In this document: positions 42,747-52,345 of the stretch, in pieces
Layout of the letters: each line of letters begins with the position of its first letter
Numbering within the stretch: the stretch's first letter is position 1
Origin: Anaerolineae bacterium
GTDB lineage: Bacteria > Chloroflexota > Anaerolineae > Aggregatilineales > J027
Assembly: GCA_019913005.1 (NCBI GenBank)
Contig: JAIOHL010000258.1
Location: 59,896-123,895, forward strand
DNA length: 64,000 nt
Direction of reading: 5' to 3'
Program-made: the position numbers and the translations under genes
The notes under the pieces: model-generated
Told to the model about the DNA's origin: nothing
Database searches by the model: none
Seen by the model: the letters and a program-made list of their open reading frames with translations, nothing else

Positions 42747-43832
42747 TTACTGTTGGGAGGGACTAATTGTAATTTCCCAATCATTTGTACTTACAATACT
42801 GTAGTTGAGAAAATATATTCCGCCTTCCAAGCTGAATATCTTCCTGCCTGTCAAATCGGAATCCTCACTAATCAAAAGCGAATCTAGAAATTCTTGATTG
42901 GACATTTCCCAAGAAGTTTCTATGCCTGTAAAAACGAAGTCAGACGCATTATTGGCGACCTGATACTCCAAAATATATAGTCCCGCTTCCAAATACAATG
43001 GGCCTATCGCATTTATTTCGGAATCAACGCCAGATGCGGAGAAATCACTGCTGGATGTTTGTTCTTCTATCCGAGACAGGGTTAATCTCCATTCCTTAGC
43101 ACCAGAAACCTCGACATTTGCAAAAGTGGTTACATCATTGAAATAATAAACCTGCCGACCAACTGGTACAGTATAGGTAAAAAAGTAGTCTCCGCCGACT
43201 TCCCAATTAACTGCAAGCCGAAATGAAGTTTCAGGATTGATGAGTTGATATTCAAGCTCGTAGAATCCGGCAGTCAAAGTAAATGGTCCAAATACTTCAG
43301 TTGATGAGGAAGATGTTAGGGTTTGGGGATCAAAATGGGGGACAGCGGTTGCTGTTGGTTCTGAAGTTGGTGTTGGTTGAAAATCCGCGACAGCAGCATC
43401 CACATCAATTCCGGCAATTTCCTGTAGTTCATTGAAAAGTGGTTCGACTTCTTCGCCATAGATTTCTAATCGAGGATAGATAATCTCTACTGCCAATTCT
43501 CTGTCATTATCTAAGCTAAATGTGAGAAAGTCGACGAGGTTGTCATAAAGATAAATGGTGAGTTGATAAAGCTCATCGGCACACGTGGGTCTAGGCAAAT
43601 CCTCAAGATTTCGCCTAACTTCCTGAATAAGTAAAATGCTGTCAATGATAGATAAGTCGTTTGGGCCATCAATTATTGGCTGAACAAGATTACGTCCAAT
43701 TTGGCGTTGAACGAGCCATTCCCCAACAGCTTCAGGTTGACAGTCATCTTGAGCATAAATGCTGGTTTTGGTTTGACCGTCTAAGACCAATAGAAAACTT
43801 AAACTAAGAAATATAACCAGTAGTTTGTTCAT
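42747..43832 (-). CDS. Secreted protein with helical domain and repeated beta-sandwich; function unknown
   Basis: Not recognised. Signal peptide MNKLLVIFLSLSFLLVLDG...IYAQ, then a helical part (about 35-160) and a Thr/Pro linker (QPTPTSEPTATAVP). Two related beta modules follow: GPFTLTAGFYELEYQL (about 190-275) and GPLYLEAGLYILEYQV (about 285-360), each opening with the same strand pair as in bacterial pre-peptidase-like domains. The frame opens 36 codons earlier, but that stretch has no signal-like start, whereas the ATG at 43832 has GGAAAT upstream and begins a proper signal peptide. AT-richer than neighbouring genes. It follows the M16 peptidase region in the opposite orientation to the exporter. 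Confidence 0.75.
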   Translation of the reverse strand: MNKLLVIFLSLSFLLVLDGQTKTSIYAQDDCQPEAVGEWLVQRQIGRNLVQPIIDGPNDLSIIDSILLIQEVRRNLEDLPRPTCADELYQLTIYLYDNLVDFLTFSLDNDRELAVEIIYPRLEIYGEEVEPLFNELQEIAGIDVDAAVADFQPTPTSEPTATAVPHFDPQTLTSSSSTEVFGPFTLTAGFYELEYQLINPETSFRLAVNWEVGGDYFFTYTVPVGRQVYYFNDVTTFANVEVSGAKEWRLTLSRIEEQTSSSDFSASGVDSEINAIGPLYLEAGLYILEYQVANNASDFVFTGIETSWEMSNQEFLDSLLISEDSDLTGRKIFSLEGGIYFLNYSIVSTNDWEITISPSQQ

Positions 43833-43952
43833 GATTTTATTTCCTATAGAATAACAATCTATAATTCTATTGTAACAACTACAGGAAAATATATCAAAAG
43901 GGGTGGTAAGGTAGGGATTAGCGGTATCCCACCTTACCAAAGAATATTTTTC

Positions 43953-46859
43953 TTATAGCACCCGTGTGACCTTTAGGAAACCATCGTGGGATTCGTTGGC
44001 CTCTTCGATAGATTCCTGCGATCCTAACACGACCACCTCACCCGCCTCGGCGACTTTATCCAGCACATTGGCGAAGGCTTTGAAATCAGCGACGGTGGTG
44101 GAAAGTACCTGTTCACGGCGGATTTGGCGTTTTTCATCACTATCCCCTGCCAGATAACGCAGCATGGAGTTATAACCTTTGGCATCGGGCAGTAGATAGG
44201 TATCCATCGCGCCGATGATGCCGATAATCGCTTTGGTCACTTCGTCCTGTGGCAAATCGAGTTGGCGCAGGAAATTGGGAGTGGCGTCGTAATTTTCCAA
44301 CGAGCCGATCAGGTTGGGGTCACGATAGGAGATATAGGTGAACACGCCGGAGCGGAAATCGAATACGCTGAATCCACCATAGGCCCCGCCCTGTACGCGG
44401 ATTTTGTCCCACAGCCATGTCGTGCCGAGGAAACGGTTAATCACATCTACCGAGTTATGCAGTTTATAGCCGAGGTCAAACAGATTCGCGCCTTTACCGA
44501 CATAATTGACCTGCGCCGGAATAGTCAGCCCTTCGTGATAGCCACCTTTGGGACGTGACCACTGTTGAGCTTTTAACTGCACGGCTGGCAAACCCGATAG
44601 GAAGTGGTTGAGGCTGGGTCGGATTTTGGCCCAATTCGCGCCGTCCAACGTCACATTGCAGATGACCGCATTGCGATTGACCAGCAGGCGGCGGATGTCT
44701 TCCAACGTTTTCAGGACGGCAGGCCAATCTTTTTCAATCTTCTCGGCGAGGTCACGCAGGAAGAATAGATAATTGACACCGCTCATCTGCTCGCTTGCCC
44801 ATGCTGCCTCATCAAAATGGGCACGCAGACGGGTATTGACGACGATATGCCCCGCCGGAACGACCTGTGCCTCCTGACCCGCTTTTTCTTCCAACGCCAT
44901 CTGGAGGAAACGTTCTGGATTGTCGAGATTGACGGTCAGTAGGACATCACTCAGAATCGCCAAGAGGTCATCGGTTTGGGCAACGGTGGATTTGCCACGC
45001 AAAAACAGCCATGCCGTTGAGCGATTGGATTCTTGCACGACGGAGGTATAGGTCGCGGTGTCAATGCCACCTGTTTTGCGACCAATGCGCTGCGAGAGTT
45101 TGACAAAATCTTCAGTCGCCGTCCCCATCTCAAACAGGGCGCGTCCAAAGAGGCTCACATAGGGCAAATACTCTTGTGGCAGAGCGTATAGATTAAACCC
45201 GACATCCAGATAAGTGATGCCGTTGGTGAAAATATCGTGATATAGGACTTTGCTGCCCTGTTCCTCCAAGATTTCCAGCGGCACGATCTTGTTTTGGCGA
45301 TCAATGTCGCTCAATTGGAGAACGGGAATCTTGGCAAGGACTTCGGGGGTGTCGGGTGTTTCTTGGGCCAGTTTCAATTGACGGGTGTTTTCGATAATCG
45401 CCTTAAGATCGGCCTCATTCAACCCGGCCTTGATTTTTGCCAAGCGTGCGACCTCATCCTCTTCCAACCGCTGACGATAGTCGGGGTCATGTTCCAAGAT
45501 GACGGTGGTGCGGTGACTATTTTGGAGCAGATATTCTTGAATCAGCCCTTCAAAATAGCGCGGGTTGCTGGCGAAGTGATTTTTGATGGCGTTCAGTGGG
45601 CCTTCATAGGCGAGTGGGCCAAGCGGGTCGCCATGATATACCCATGAGGTCAGCGAGGCGATCAGCAAGGCAAGGCCGCGTGGGAAACTACCCGTATTCA
45701 GTTCACGCAGTTGGAATTCAATCGTGTTTAGCGAGGCTTCAACGGTTTCAGGGTCAATACCGTCCTTAGCGAGTGCTTCCAGTGTTTCGGAAATAAGAGC
45801 CTCGACCTTACTCCCATTTTCTGGTGGGACGCCCCTCAACCCGGTTGAAAAATACATCTGACGCAGTTCATTAACCAAGCCGCTGCCTGCCAAATCTTCA
45901 CCGAGGCCGGATTCAATCAGGATTTTGCGGAGGGGGGCGGCGGGTGTGCCAATCAAAATATGGGTCAAGACCTGCATCGCCATGTTGATTTCTGAATTGG
46001 CGGATTCGGGCAGTAGCCAATTGACCGTAACCATGCTGTTGGCTTCTTCCCCGGCGTCATAGGGATAGGTCAGGTGTTTGGGGGCATTAAATGCCTTTTG
46101 CAGCGGGATGGTCGAGTCAATATCCAACCGCTGAAAGTCTTTCAGATAGTCATTGGTAAAACGCAGACGCTCGGCGGGGTCGTCGTCGCCATAGAAGAAA
46201 ATCATCGAGTTGGATGGGTGATAGTGCGTGTCATAGAACTTTTTGAACTGGGCAAAGGTCAGAGTAGGCATGACCGCTGGATCGCCACCGGAATCGAGGC
46301 GATAGAGGTTATCGGGGAACATGGCGGCCTGAATACGCTGGCGCAGCAAATCATCGGCGTCGGAATAGGCCCCCTTCATTTCATTAAACACCACGCCTTT
46401 ATAGGTCAATGGGTCGTCGGGGTTCTCTAGCTCAAAATGCCAACCTTCTTGCTGCAAGGTTTGGGGGCCAAAACGTGGATAAAACACCGTGTCCATATAG
46501 ACATCCACGAGATTATAAAAATCGCGGAGGTTTTGGCTGGCACAGGGATAGACCGTTTTGTCGGGATAGGTCATGGCGTTGACAAAGGTTTGCAGAGACC
46601 CTTTAAGTAACTCCACAAATGGGCTTTTGACCGGATATTTACGCGACCCGTCCAAGACGGAGTGTTCCAAAATGTGGGCGATGCCTGTTGAATCTTCCGG
46701 CAGGGTGCGGAAGGTGATGCCAAAACATTTATTCTCGTCGTCATTTTCCATCGAAAGCAGTTCCGCGCCGGTCTGCACATGGCGATAGAGCCGGGCTTTG
46801 CTGTTCAGTTCGGGAATAAAAGTATCTTTGACGAGTTCAAAACCATGTTGTGTCGTCAT
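43953..46859 (-). CDS. M16C zinc metallopeptidase, presequence-protease (PreP/Cym1)-like
   Basis: Large insulinase-family peptidase, 968 residues, the usual PreP length (two M16 halves joined by a hinge forming a closed chamber). The inverted zinc motif HILEH (His62, Glu65, His66) and the distal Glu in GVVFNEMKGAYSD (~163) are intact. The C-terminal half carries substrate-binding features such as VQGGAYGGFSVFDFRSG and SYRDPNL, typical of PreP. It degrades short, unstructured peptides. No signal peptide, so it is cytoplasmic. A palindrome CATTGAA-(6)-TTCAATG lies about 60 bases upstream. It stands alone, after a terminator on the same strand. Confidence 0.92.
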   Translation of the reverse strand: MTTQHGFELVKDTFIPELNSKARLYRHVQTGAELLSMENDDENKCFGITFRTLPEDSTGIAHILEHSVLDGSRKYPVKSPFVELLKGSLQTFVNAMTYPDKTVYPCASQNLRDFYNLVDVYMDTVFYPRFGPQTLQQEGWHFELENPDDPLTYKGVVFNEMKGAYSDADDLLRQRIQAAMFPDNLYRLDSGGDPAVMPTLTFAQFKKFYDTHYHPSNSMIFFYGDDDPAERLRFTNDYLKDFQRLDIDSTIPLQKAFNAPKHLTYPYDAGEEANSMVTVNWLLPESANSEINMAMQVLTHILIGTPAAPLRKILIESGLGEDLAGSGLVNELRQMYFSTGLRGVPPENGSKVEALISETLEALAKDGIDPETVEASLNTIEFQLRELNTGSFPRGLALLIASLTSWVYHGDPLGPLAYEGPLNAIKNHFASNPRYFEGLIQEYLLQNSHRTTVILEHDPDYRQRLEEDEVARLAKIKAGLNEADLKAIIENTRQLKLAQETPDTPEVLAKIPVLQLSDIDRQNKIVPLEILEEQGSKVLYHDIFTNGITYLDVGFNLYALPQEYLPYVSLFGRALFEMGTATEDFVKLSQRIGRKTGGIDTATYTSVVQESNRSTAWLFLRGKSTVAQTDDLLAILSDVLLTVNLDNPERFLQMALEEKAGQEAQVVPAGHIVVNTRLRAHFDEAAWASEQMSGVNYLFFLRDLAEKIEKDWPAVLKTLEDIRRLLVNRNAVICNVTLDGANWAKIRPSLNHFLSGLPAVQLKAQQWSRPKGGYHEGLTIPAQVNYVGKGANLFDLGYKLHNSVDVINRFLGTTWLWDKIRVQGGAYGGFSVFDFRSGVFTYISYRDPNLIGSLENYDATPNFLRQLDLPQDEVTKAIIGIIGAMDTYLLPDAKGYNSMLRYLAGDSDEKRQIRREQVLSTTVADFKAFANVLDKVAEAGEVVVLGSQESIEEANESHDGFLKVTRVL

Positions 46860-46916
46860 ATGCTTGCTTCTCTACCTATCTCTTGTGGGGCATGATACTG
46901 ACAGTAGTACATTCGG

Positions 46917-46936
46917 CATTGAAATTTTGTTCAATG
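46917..46936 (-). promoter_or_regulatory. Palindrome upstream of the M16 peptidase gene
   Basis: CATTGAA and TTCAATG, 7-bp perfect arms around ATTTTG. On the minus strand its outer part contains a TTGAAC -35-like hexamer, 17 bases from TGTACT. Possible operator overlapping a promoter. Confidence 0.35.
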
Positions 46937-46984
46937 GTACTTCTTTTAGCATAAATTGTCGAAAAATCGGGCGATTTCTAACCT

Positions 46985-47029
46985 AAACAAAAACACGGCC
47001 TGCCCATCTCGGATGAGCCAAGCCGTGTT
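46985..47029 (-). terminator. Intrinsic terminator of the serine-protease genes
   Basis: Read on the minus strand: AACACGGC (47029-47022) pairs with GCCGTGTT (46999-46992), followed by a T-rich TTTGTTT. It lies just after the stop codon at 47052. Confidence 0.8.
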
Positions 47030-47051
47030 CCTCCCTATCAGAAATATAGAT

Positions 47052-47690
47052 TTAGGCCATTGAATCCTTGAGGAATTTTTTGACCACATGGACGGGAATG
47101 GCTACCCCGACATCCGGCCCACTAATCATGGTGTTGATGCCAATCAGACGACCAGCGGTGTCAATCAATGGGCCGCCAGAATGACCGGGGCGCATATGTA
47201 GGCTGACGACGACCCATTCTCGACTGCTGAATGGAATATCGGGCATCTCCGCTCCCATGCCGATCACGATGCCGCCGGAGACTGCATTGCGCACCCCCCA
47301 AGGATGTCCCAACGCCATGACCCATTGACCGGGCTTGAGGTGTTTGGAATCGCCGGGTTCGATGGTCGGTAGGCCGCTGGCTTCAATGCTGAGGGCGGCA
47401 AGATCAAGTTCGGCATTGTAATACAGCACCTGTGCTGGAAACTTGCGCCCATCGTTCAAGGTGATGCTGGGTGTTTCGTCGTGGATAACATGGGCATTGG
47501 TCAAGATTAGCCCTTCCGAGTGCCAGATTGTGCCCGCGCCGATGCTGCGTTCGCCGTTGGTGATTTGCACAAGGGCGTGATAGGCCCGATCAATCGCGTC
47601 GGAAATATCGTCATTGAGTTGACGGAGACGATCCGACCCGCCGATTTCTATCTCTCCAACTGCTTCAAACTCCGCTGCTGCGATACCCAT
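47052..47690 (-). CDS. Trypsin-like serine protease (HtrA-type core, no PDZ)
   Basis: Compact chymotrypsin-fold protease, 212 residues from the ATG at 47690. Triad: His67 in LTNAHVI, Asp96 in AELDLAAL, Ser171 in PGHSGGPL; VMALGHPWG is the usual strand before the serine. There is no PDZ domain, signal peptide or membrane segment, so it is apparently cytoplasmic, unusual for this group. The frame extends to 47738, but the upstream part looks non-coding. It follows a PDZ-bearing relative by about 130 bases on the same strand; the two may work as a pair. Confidence 0.85.
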   Translation of the reverse strand: MGIAAAEFEAVGEIEIGGSDRLRQLNDDISDAIDRAYHALVQITNGERSIGAGTIWHSEGLILTNAHVIHDETPSITLNDGRKFPAQVLYYNAELDLAALSIEASGLPTIEPGDSKHLKPGQWVMALGHPWGVRNAVSGGIVIGMGAEMPDIPFSSREWVVVSLHMRPGHSGGPLIDTAGRLIGINTMISGPDVGVAIPVHVVKKFLKDSMA

Positions 47691-47817
47691 AGTCCCTATT
47701 CCCCTTTTCGCAACGTGGGCTGACCCACTCGATTGCAAAACTGCCTATTTCAAGCAGGGTCAGTCTGAGCCTGACCCCTACAAAAGCCCATTGCCCCCCA
47801 TCGCTTCGAAATGAACC

Positions 47818-48711
47818 TTACTGGCGTTCGCCGACGGTGATATTCACTTCATGGATTTGACCGCCGCGCACCAGCTTAATCTTGGCATCCTTACCGACCT
47901 TATCCCCGGTCAAGCCTGCCAATAACTCATCGGGGACACGCACGGGATGACCATCGAGGGCCACAATCACATCGCCTAACATCAGACCACCTTTTTCGGC
48001 GGGGCTGTTGGGTTCAACGGCGACCAACAACAGGCCCGTTTCTTGCCCAAGCTGCTGCTCCAATGCGGCGGGCAGACGGACGGGCTGTGAACCAACCCCT
48101 AGATACCCACGACGCAGTTTGCCGTGTTTCAAAAGGGTGTCCACAATCGGGGCGATGGTTGTGGTCGGGATGGTTACACTGACGCCACGCAGCAAGGTCG
48201 AGCTATTGATGCCATAAATCTCACCCCCCACACCGACCAATGGCCCACCGGAAAAACCGGGGTACATGGTCACATCGGTTTGCAAGTAATAATCTATCTT
48301 GCCACCCGCCGGGGTATGCCATTCTTCGGCAATCGAACTGACCACACCGAGCGTCGCCAGCACATTTTGGCCCGGACGACCCAACGCTAGTACGAGATGA
48401 CCGACTTTGAGGCCATCACCACCAGTCCAATGCGGCACACTTAGATTTTTGGCGGCGGTGCGCAGAACGGCGACATCGGTAGTGGGGTCACGTCCGACTA
48501 GGGTGGCGGGTACGGTTTCGCCATTAGGTAGGCCGATATGCAGTTCTTCATCGCGGGTGACGACGTGGCTGGCGGTGACGATGACGCCATCACTGTTCCA
48601 GACCACGCCGGTCGCGGACATACGTTTGCGGCCTTCGACACGCACCAATGAAGCGCCGACATTTTCAACCGCCGCCGCCATCGCATTCGAGAGTTCGTTT
48701 AATACGGTCAT
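47818..48711 (-). CDS. HtrA/DegP-like serine protease with one PDZ domain
   Basis: S1C protease, 297 residues from the ATG at 48711. That start has GGGAGGA about 9 nt upstream and is preferred to the frame opening at 48747. Triad: His49 in VTASHVV, Asp79 in PTTDVAVL, Ser154 in PGFSGGPL. The C-terminal PDZ domain (about 205-292) has RRGYLGVGSQPV, GLLLVAVEPNSPAEKGGL and GDVIVALDGHPV. HtrA proteins normally sit outside the membrane, but no signal sequence is visible here, so the site of action is uncertain. Downstream of the LuxR-type regulator gene by 125 bases. Confidence 0.9.
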   Translation of the reverse strand: MTVLNELSNAMAAAVENVGASLVRVEGRKRMSATGVVWNSDGVIVTASHVVTRDEELHIGLPNGETVPATLVGRDPTTDVAVLRTAAKNLSVPHWTGGDGLKVGHLVLALGRPGQNVLATLGVVSSIAEEWHTPAGGKIDYYLQTDVTMYPGFSGGPLVGVGGEIYGINSSTLLRGVSVTIPTTTIAPIVDTLLKHGKLRRGYLGVGSQPVRLPAALEQQLGQETGLLLVAVEPNSPAEKGGLMLGDVIVALDGHPVRVPDELLAGLTGDKVGKDAKIKLVRGGQIHEVNITVGERQ

Positions 48712-48836
48712 GCTGGGTTCCTCCCCCAATTGAATTGCATCACTCAAGATGATTTAGTTATAGCTGAGTGAGGCGGGATGATACATCCACTCTGTGGTGA
48801 GTAGCACCTAGAAAAATGGTTAGGTGGCGGGGGGTG

Positions 48837-49484
48837 TTAGAGCAAAATCAGGCCAAAACGGGAGGCGCGTACTACTGCTTCGGTGCGGCTTTGGGCGTTG
48901 AGTTTGGTCATGATGGCGTTGACGTGGAATTTGACGGTGTGGTCGCTGATGGCGAGGCGTTGGGCAATGGCTTTGTTGGTGAGGCCCTGTGCTAAAAGCT
49001 GCAGGACTTCCAATTCACGCGGAGTCAACGCTTCGGCGGGTAATTCGGAGGTGGAGGCAGCAGATTCTAAGGTTTGGGTCGCCAGTGCAGGGTCAAGTAC
49101 GGTCAGTCCATTGGCAACCGCTTGAATTGCCGCGATCATTGGCTCTGTTTGCACATTTTGGAACAGCAGGCCATTCGCACCTGCCCGCCACGCATTCGCC
49201 GCAAAATCTTCATCCGGCAAAAGGGCTACCACGCGATAGTGGCTCTCGCGGACTTCCCGTAATCGTTCCAATGTGGCCGCAGGCTCCCATCCTAAATCCC
49301 AGACCATGACGGCAGGGCGGTAAATATCGAGCATGTGCAGCAAATCTCCATCGGCGGCGACCTGCCCAACGACATTGAAGCCCGGTTGGTCATTGAGCAG
49401 CGCGACCAGCCCCGTCCGCGCCAATGGATTGTCGGCGACAATCAAAAGGCGTAAATCATCGTTCGCAATCGGTGAATTTGACAT
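48837..49484 (-). CDS. NarL/LuxR-family regulator with atypical receiver domain
   Basis: N-terminal receiver-like domain and C-terminal LuxR helix-turn-helix ([25 protein letters not shown]...[14 protein letters not shown], about 150-205). In the receiver the phosphoacceptor Asp63 (VWDLGW) and Asp18 remain. The usual second acidic residue is Ala (IVADNP), the conserved Thr/Ser strand reads VVALLPDED, and the switch Lys is replaced by Gln in GLLFQN. Phosphorylation-dependent switching is therefore doubtful. No histidine kinase gene adjoins. It is 6 bases downstream of a LysE-type exporter gene and upstream of two proteases, its likely targets by position. Confidence 0.85.
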   Translation of the reverse strand: MSNSPIANDDLRLLIVADNPLARTGLVALLNDQPGFNVVGQVAADGDLLHMLDIYRPAVMVWDLGWEPAATLERLREVRESHYRVVALLPDEDFAANAWRAGANGLLFQNVQTEPMIAAIQAVANGLTVLDPALATQTLESAASTSELPAEALTPRELEVLQLLAQGLTNKAIAQRLAISDHTVKFHVNAIMTKLNAQSRTEAVVRASRFGLILL

Positions 49485-49490
49485 AACAGC

Positions 49491-50126
49491 TTAGAAAAGT
49501 CCGTGTAACGAGTCCCAAATGAGTGATGCCCCAAAACCTATCAGCACCACCAAGCCGATCCATAAGCCAATCTTGACGGCCTGCGCTCCCAAGCGGCGGG
49601 CTTGATGGAACAGGATGACCAAACCAGCCATCGTCAGCAAAAACATCGCGTAAAATCCCACTACAAATGAAACGGCATGGGTTGGGGTATCGCGCCATGC
49701 GTCAATCACCAGCGGCCCCAAGACGGTGCCCCAGAACAACCATGCCCCCGGCCCCAGCGCATTGATGATGACGGCTTTACGCAGATTGACGGGGATGGGT
49801 TGCCGACTAACCGTATCAGCCGCCTCCGCCGAAGGTAAATGTACCCCGCTACGAAGTTGCTGCCACAATCCCCACGCGATATACAGGACAAAGAATCCAC
49901 CCAATAGGCCGATGGCATCTAATAAATCGCTGCTGGCCTGACCCAAAATAAGCAGAACGATGGTCACCACAGGGGCATCACTAATCAGTGGGGCTAAGAT
50001 CAGCCAGAGCGCATACCGTGCCCCGTGTCGGAGGGTGTGCATGAGCATAAAAATCTGCAACGGGCCGGGGGTCATGCCCGCTGCAAATCCAATGCTGATG
50101 CCTCGCGCAATAAGAGCTATCATCAA
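49491..50126 (-). CDS. LysE/RhtB-family exporter
   Basis: Membrane exporter of amino acids or similar small metabolites. Six hydrophobic segments over 211 residues; the family signature near the first loop reads ISIGFAAGMTPGPLQIFMLMHTLRHG, the G-x-x-PGP pattern of LysE proteins. YIAWGLWQQLRSG matches the third-helix end. Substrate cannot be assigned. It heads a minus-strand pair with the LuxR-type regulator (6-base gap). It lies back to back with the membrane protein at 50228; about 100 bases separate the two starts and must hold both promoters, though I could not pick boxes with confidence. Confidence 0.85.
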   Translation of the reverse strand: MMIALIARGISIGFAAGMTPGPLQIFMLMHTLRHGARYALWLILAPLISDAPVVTIVLLILGQASSDLLDAIGLLGGFFVLYIAWGLWQQLRSGVHLPSAEAADTVSRQPIPVNLRKAVIINALGPGAWLFWGTVLGPLVIDAWRDTPTHAVSFVVGFYAMFLLTMAGLVILFHQARRLGAQAVKIGLWIGLVVLIGFGASLIWDSLHGLF

Positions 50127-50227
50127 TCCGTTGCCTCTTGAAAACAGATGAACCGCTCTAGCTTACCTGAATGTCGTAGGGAATACACCTATGCGTTTGG
50201 GGAGGATTTCCGCTACACTACTGTCCC

Positions 50228-52345
50228 ATGTCGAACCAAAAATCCCATCTCATTAGCCCGATTATTTTTGTCTATCTCTGTGTTGTCGGCTTGGTCATCC
50301 TCAAAGACTATCACCGAGAAGCCGATTTTTTGGCGTATCAATTGGCCCGAAATTTCCATGATGGGCGAGGCATGGTCTATACTCCCGGCGAAAAGACGCT
50401 GTTGACGGCCAGCCCCTTACCTATCGTCATCAATGCGGCACGGCCATTGGACAGCACGGCGTTGGGCGTGTCGGCATTGGCCTATGCTATCGCAGGGGGT
50501 AGCTTGGTGCGATTGCTGCGTCGCTGGGGTTATAGTAGCCTTGAAAGCGTGTTGTGCCTCGTTTTATGGCTGGCTTCGTGGACGGTATGGGCGGGGATAC
50601 GTTCATCAGCGGGCCTCACGGCGATGTTGATATTGGGCGGGTTAGAACTGGCTACCCATGCAAAATGGCGATGGGCTGGATTAATAGCAGGGTTAGCTGT
50701 TCTATCACAACCTACCGGAGTCATTGGGGCGGCGTTGATTGGCGTATCTGCCCTGACGCACGAACAGGGGCGGCGCTTCTGGCAAGTGGTCTGGCTGCCG
50801 GGAGCGCTTTGGACGGGGATTGCCATCGCGGTTTATGGTTTTGATGGCTTGGCAGGACTGGCCCTAGATTTATATCCCCAAACAGATTGGGCATGGCAAG
50901 CGATTCTATGGTTAGGTCTGCTGATTGCTGGCGGTCTTGGAATTTCACGGCTCACTTGGTCGGATGAATCCCGCCCGATGCTGATTTTGGTGGGATGGGG
51001 TATCGGCGAAATCGTGGCCCATATTATTTTCTCAAGCCGCGCCTTCGAAAGCACATCATTGGGATTAGTGGTGGCCTTAATTTTGGTCAATCTCAGCCGA
51101 GGGTCTGCCCTGAAAAATCTCCAAATACCCATGCTGGTGGGGTCAGCAGCGATTATGGGGATTCTCTTGATTGTCGTGCCACCCCGAACCGAAAAATCGC
51201 TGCAAAATGACCAACGCCTTGCGGAATATCTGGGAGATGCCAAAAGCTACGCCCATGATCGCGGTGATGCGCTGACGACAGAATTAGAGGGTGATGAGAT
51301 TTATCGCTTGGATGGTCGGCGTTCCCCGTTTATTGATGCCCTCTTGCGGCGGGAAGATCGGGAATCGCTGCTGGTGGCCCTTGCGCCAGAGGTGCTTTAT
51401 TTCAATCGGGAGCATGGCCCACTGGCGGAACTAGAGTTGCAAAGTCCGGGATTGGTGGGATTGAATTATACGCAACAGCCCATCAATGAAAATGCACCGA
51501 TGCGAAATGGCGATGAATTATGGGTGCGTGAATCGGTGATTGGCGAATGGGGGGAGACACATACCCTCGATATTGATTACAGTTCCGATGTGACGCTGGT
51601 GGGCTATGCGGTAGATAATACGCGACTGCGCCCCGGTGAAACACTGCGATTACGCCTCGATTGGCAATTAGACCGCCCTCCCACGACGCAAATGGGAGTG
51701 TATGTCAGCTTGTTGGACATTACAGGCAATCCGATTGTGTCCATCTTTCCACGCTTTGAACCTGTGACGTGGAAGCCGCTGGACATCAGCACCTATCATG
51801 CTCTGTTGCTTCCAGAGGATGCACAACCCAGCTTGCTGAATATTTCGGTGACGCTGGATTACAAAGCCGCCACACTCAATCAGGCTAATATTGGCAGTGT
51901 CCTTTTGCAGGGTGTGGTGATGACACCACCAACAACACAAATAGGCACACTTGGCCCGGCGATTTTGTATGCCGCCGATTTCTCAACAATCGAGGGGCAA
52001 ATTATGGTTAATCTGATGTGGGGAGCGCAGGAATCCTTCAATCGGGACTATGATATTTTCTTGCATTTTGTACCAATGGGAGAAGCCGCACCACTGCGAC
52101 AGGCAGATGGGACTCCGGTGGGTGGCCGCTACCCGACCCGATTCTGGCAGGCGGGCGATGTGATTGCCGAAACTCGTGTGCTTGCGATGGCGGATGTACC
52201 CGCCGGGGAGTATCAAATCCGGGTTGGCTTCTATGACCCCAACACATTTGAACGGCTGCAAGGGCCATCCGGCGATTTCATATCACTGGCAAATGTGAGT
52301 ATTGGGATGGATGGGCAAATTACGGTTGCTCCGCCAGCGCCATAA
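50228..52345 (+). CDS. GT-C-like multi-pass membrane protein with C-terminal beta domain (putative membrane glycosyltransferase)
   Basis: 705 residues. About ten hydrophobic segments in the first ~330 residues, then a ~370-residue soluble part. The first loop after helix 1 (READFLAYQLARNFHDGRGMVYTPGE...ASPL) resembles GT39/ArnT-like polyprenyl-phosphate-sugar transferases, where an acidic residue there is catalytic; here Glu or Asp of READ would serve. The C-terminal region has two beta-sandwich stretches (LVGYAVDNTRLRPGETLRLRL and AGEYQIRVGFYDP), as in several large Chloroflexota GT-C proteins. It would add sugars to an extracytoplasmic glycan or protein. Its 3' end overlaps the convergent SGNH gene by 26 bases, linking it to the acyl-transfer cassette by position. 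Confidence 0.7.
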   Translation: MSNQKSHLISPIIFVYLCVVGLVILKDYHREADFLAYQLARNFHDGRGMVYTPGEKTLLTASPLPIVINAARPLDSTALGVSALAYAIAGGSLVRLLRRWGYSSLESVLCLVLWLASWTVWAGIRSSAGLTAMLILGGLELATHAKWRWAGLIAGLAVLSQPTGVIGAALIGVSALTHEQGRRFWQVVWLPGALWTGIAIAVYGFDGLAGLALDLYPQTDWAWQAILWLGLLIAGGLGISRLTWSDESRPMLILVGWGIGEIVAHIIFSSRAFESTSLGLVVALILVNLSRGSALKNLQIPMLVGSAAIMGILLIVVPPRTEKSLQNDQRLAEYLGDAKSYAHDRGDALTTELEGDEIYRLDGRRSPFIDALLRREDRESLLVALAPEVLYFNREHGPLAELELQSPGLVGLNYTQQPINENAPMRNGDELWVRESVIGEWGETHTLDIDYSSDVTLVGYAVDNTRLRPGETLRLRLDWQLDRPPTTQMGVYVSLLDITGNPIVSIFPRFEPVTWKPLDISTYHALLLPEDAQPSLLNISVTLDYKAATLNQANIGSVLLQGVVMTPPTTQIGTLGPAILYAADFSTIEGQIMVNLMWGAQESFNRDYDIFLHFVPMGEAAPLRQADGTPVGGRYPTRFWQAGDVIAETRVLAMADVPAGEYQIRVGFYDPNTFERLQGPSGDFISLANVSIGMDGQITVAPPAP

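Noticed and set aside
43833..43940. N-terminal extension of the secreted protein at 42747-43832
   Set aside because: The extra 36 codons place a Cys-rich non-signal stretch before a perfect signal peptide that starts at its own ATG with a ribosome site.
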